Shown here: piece by piece, positions 62,169-64,000 of the stretch
Layout of the letters: every line of letters begins with the position of its first letter
Numbering within the stretch: position 1 is the stretch's first letter
NCBI RefSeq assembly: GCF_023701745.1
Contig: NZ_JAJOZB010000001.1
Span: forward strand, 1,928,501 to 1,992,500
Origin: Streptomyces sp. RKAG293
GTDB taxonomy: Bacteria; Actinomycetota; Actinomycetes; Streptomycetales; Streptomycetaceae
Length of the DNA: 64,000 nt
Reading direction: 5' to 3'
The notes under the pieces: model-generated
Told to the model about the DNA's origin: nothing
What the model saw: the letters and a program-made list of their open reading frames with translations, nothing else
Databases searched by the model: none
Made by a program: the position numbers and the translations under genes

Positions 62169-63946
62169 TCGGCGTGAAGCCGCCGGAGCACGATCCGGAC
62201 GCGCCGCAGCAGACGACGACGCTGCCGGTCGGTTCGCCGGCCACCGTACGCACCTACGTGACCGAGCTGGCGTGCCGCCACCGCGGTGCCTTCATCCTGC
62301 TCGTCGCCGTGAACACGGTCGCCGTGGTGGCCTCCATGGTCGGACCGTTCCTGCTGGGGCAGCTCGTCGAGGACCTGTCGGCCGGGCGCCGGGAGCTGCA
62401 TCTGGAGCTCACGGTCGGGCTCTTCCTCGCCGCGCTCGCCGTCCAGGCCGGATTCGTCCGGCTGGTGCGGCTGCGCGGCGCGATCCTCGGCGAGCGGATG
62501 CTGGCCGACCTGCGCGAGGACTTCCTCGTCCGGTCGGTCGGGCTGCCGCCCGGTGTCCTGGAGCGTGCCGGTACCGGCGATCTGCTCTCCCGGATCACCA
62601 CCGACATCGACCGGCTGTCGAACGCCATGCGCGAGGCCGTGCCGCAGCTGGCCATCGCCGTGGTGTGGGCCGCGCTGCTGCTCGGCGCGCTCGCCGTCAC
62701 CTCTCCCCCGCTGGCGCTGTCGGTGCTGGTCGCCCTGCCGCTGCTGCTGGTCGGCTGCCGCTGGTACTTCCGGCGCGCACCCGCCGGCTACCGCTCCGAG
62801 GCCGCCGGGTACGCGGCCGTCGCCGCCTCGCTCGCCGAGTCGGTCGACGCCGGCCGGACCATCGAGGCGCACGGGCTGGGTGCCCGCCGGATCACGGAAT
62901 CCGACGAGCGGATCAGGATCTGGGTCGGCTGGGAGCGCTACACGATGTGGCTGCGCAGCGTGCTCTTCCCGGTGATCAACCTGACGCACACCCTGATCCT
63001 GGCGTCGGTGCTGATGATCGGCGGGACCTTCGCGCTGCACGGCTGGGTGTCGGTCGGCGAACTGACCACCGGGGCGCTCTACGCCCAGATGCTCGTCGAC
63101 CCCGTCAACCTGATCCTGCGCTGGTACGACGAGCTGCAGGTCGCCCAGGTGTCGCTGGCCCGGCTGGTCGGGGTCCGCGAGGTCGAGGAGCACCAGTCGG
63201 ACGAGCGGGTCGTCCCGGACGGCCGCGACATGCACGCCGACGAGGTGCGCTTCGGCTACCGGGAGGGCAGCGACGTGCTGCACGGGGTGTCGCTGCGGCT
63301 GCGGCCGGGCACCCGGCTGGCGCTCGTCGGGCCTTCCGGGGCCGGCAAGTCCACCCTCGGGCGGCTGCTCGCCGGGATCTACGCGCCGCGGACCGGCGAG
63401 GTGACGCTCGGCGGGGCCGAGCTGGCCCGGATGCCGGCCGAGCGGGTACGGCGGCATGTGGCTCTGGTCAACCAGGAGCACCACGTCTTCGTCGGCTCGC
63501 TGCGGGACAATCTGCGGCTGGCCCGGTCCGGGGCCGACGATCCCGAGCTGTGGGACGCGCTGGTCTCGGTGGACGCCGACGGCTGGGCACGGGCGCTGGA
63601 CGACGGTCTGGAGACCGAGGTCGGCTCCGGCGGCTCCACCCTCACCCCGGCCCAGGCCCAGCAGGTGGCCCTGGCCCGGCTGGTGCTCGCCGATCCGCAC
63701 ACCCTCGTGCTGGACGAGGCGACCTCGCTGCTCGACCCGCGGGCCGCCCGGCATCTGGAGCGTTCGCTGGCACGGGTGCTGGAGGGCCGCACCGTGATCG
63801 CCATCGCGCACCGGCTGCACACCGCGCACGACGCGGATGTCATCGCGGTCGTCGAGGAGGGCCGGATCAGCGAGCTGGGCAGCCATGACCAGCTGGTCGA
63901 GGCGGACGGGGCGTACGCGGCCCTGTGGCGCTCCTGGCACGGCTAG
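62165..63946 (+). CDS. ABC exporter subunit with degenerate signature motif
   Basis: This 593-residue partner has six membrane helices (about residues 30-320) and an ATPase domain with intact Walker A GPSGAGKSTLGRLLAG, Walker B TLVLDEATSLLDPR and switch His IAIAHRLHTAHD. The ABC signature, normally LSGGQ, reads STLTPAQAQQVALARL. Together with the upstream subunit it would give one full ATP site (its Walker A with the partner's LSGGQ) and one dead site, the classic asymmetric exporter. The start overlaps the upstream stop by four bases. The substrate is unknown. Confidence 0.9.
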   Translation: MIGVKPPEHDPDAPQQTTTLPVGSPATVRTYVTELACRHRGAFILLVAVNTVAVVASMVGPFLLGQLVEDLSAGRRELHLELTVGLFLAALAVQAGFVRLVRLRGAILGERMLADLREDFLVRSVGLPPGVLERAGTGDLLSRITTDIDRLSNAMREAVPQLAIAVVWAALLLGALAVTSPPLALSVLVALPLLLVGCRWYFRRAPAGYRSEAAGYAAVAASLAESVDAGRTIEAHGLGARRITESDERIRIWVGWERYTMWLRSVLFPVINLTHTLILASVLMIGGTFALHGWVSVGELTTGALYAQMLVDPVNLILRWYDELQVAQVSLARLVGVREVEEHQSDERVVPDGRDMHADEVRFGYREGSDVLHGVSLRLRPGTRLALVGPSGAGKSTLGRLLAGIYAPRTGEVTLGGAELARMPAERVRRHVALVNQEHHVFVGSLRDNLRLARSGADDPELWDALVSVDADGWARALDDGLETEVGSGGSTLTPAQAQQVALARLVLADPHTLVLDEATSLLDPRAARHLERSLARVLEGRTVIAIAHRLHTAHDADVIAVVEEGRISELGSHDQLVEADGAYAALWRSWHG

Positions 63947-64000
63947 GGCCTGTCCGGCCGATCACGAACGGCCCCTTCGCCGCCTGGCACGGCCCCTCGC

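Noticed and set aside
60770..63940. 1056-codon open frame on the minus strand opposite the ABC exporter pair
   Set aside because: It mirrors two clear ABC genes, with no recognisable domain; a shadow frame.
63947..64000. Sequence after the last stop
   Set aside because: Only 54 bases remain; no feature can be supported.

Overview
The window is chromosomal DNA from a high-GC actinomycete, almost certainly Streptomyces or a close relative. Third-position G/C bias is extreme, GTG starts and apparently leaderless starts are common, and the genes are typical streptomycete ones: FprA-type reductases, a bacterial NO synthase, an ssu operon behind a cysteine leader peptide, LutABC, and a secreted alpha-amylase with a starch-binding tail. 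No rRNA, tRNA, CRISPR array or intact insertion sequence was seen.

Layout. 0-17 kb is mostly ordinary core or near-core genome: a TetR regulator and FprA-like reductase, a divergent ArsR/old-yellow-enzyme pair with two matching operators, an Asp-box propeller protein, uracil-DNA glycosylase, a DUF2510/LURP-one protein, a sugar kinase, a CbiX-like protein, a lactonase, NO synthase, a FUSC transporter with a divergent Lrp regulator that has lost its stop codon, a DJ-1/GlxA pair, and a second FprA behind an iron box. 17-27 kb is a defence island: a Shedu (DUF4263) nuclease gene with one frameshift, coupled to a small unknown gene; a broken PD-(D/E)XK nuclease; and a 2249-residue DUF4011-helicase-nuclease protein. 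27-43 kb is an accessory region dominated by a 3643-residue secreted Rhs/YD-repeat polymorphic toxin. It carries LamG domains, a Hint autoprocessing domain and a C-terminal cytidine-deaminase-like toxin (HAE...CxxC), followed by a GTGA-coupled immunity candidate, a DUF1963-like gene, and an orphan Hint-plus-toxin-tip relic. Relics of Lrp, DUF1906 and YjbQ genes lie around it, and the toxin tip and its neighbours have visibly lower GC than the rest.

43-64 kb returns to core functions: yjbQ, a sulfonate uptake and desulfonation operon (leader peptide, ssuCBA, ssuD), a degenerate GH3 protein, a flavin monooxygenase, lutABC for lactate oxidation, a DoxX-like protein, a MarR/ABC exporter pair around a perfect 13-bp inverted repeat, MscL with a zinc ribbon, alpha-amylase, a PNGase-A-like secreted protein, and a heterodimeric ABC exporter whose two subunits have complementary degenerate ATP sites.

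The most noteworthy content is the polymorphic toxin locus, with its deaminase tip, coupled immunity gene and displaced older tip, and the neighbouring partly decayed defence island. All functions are read from motifs without database searches.
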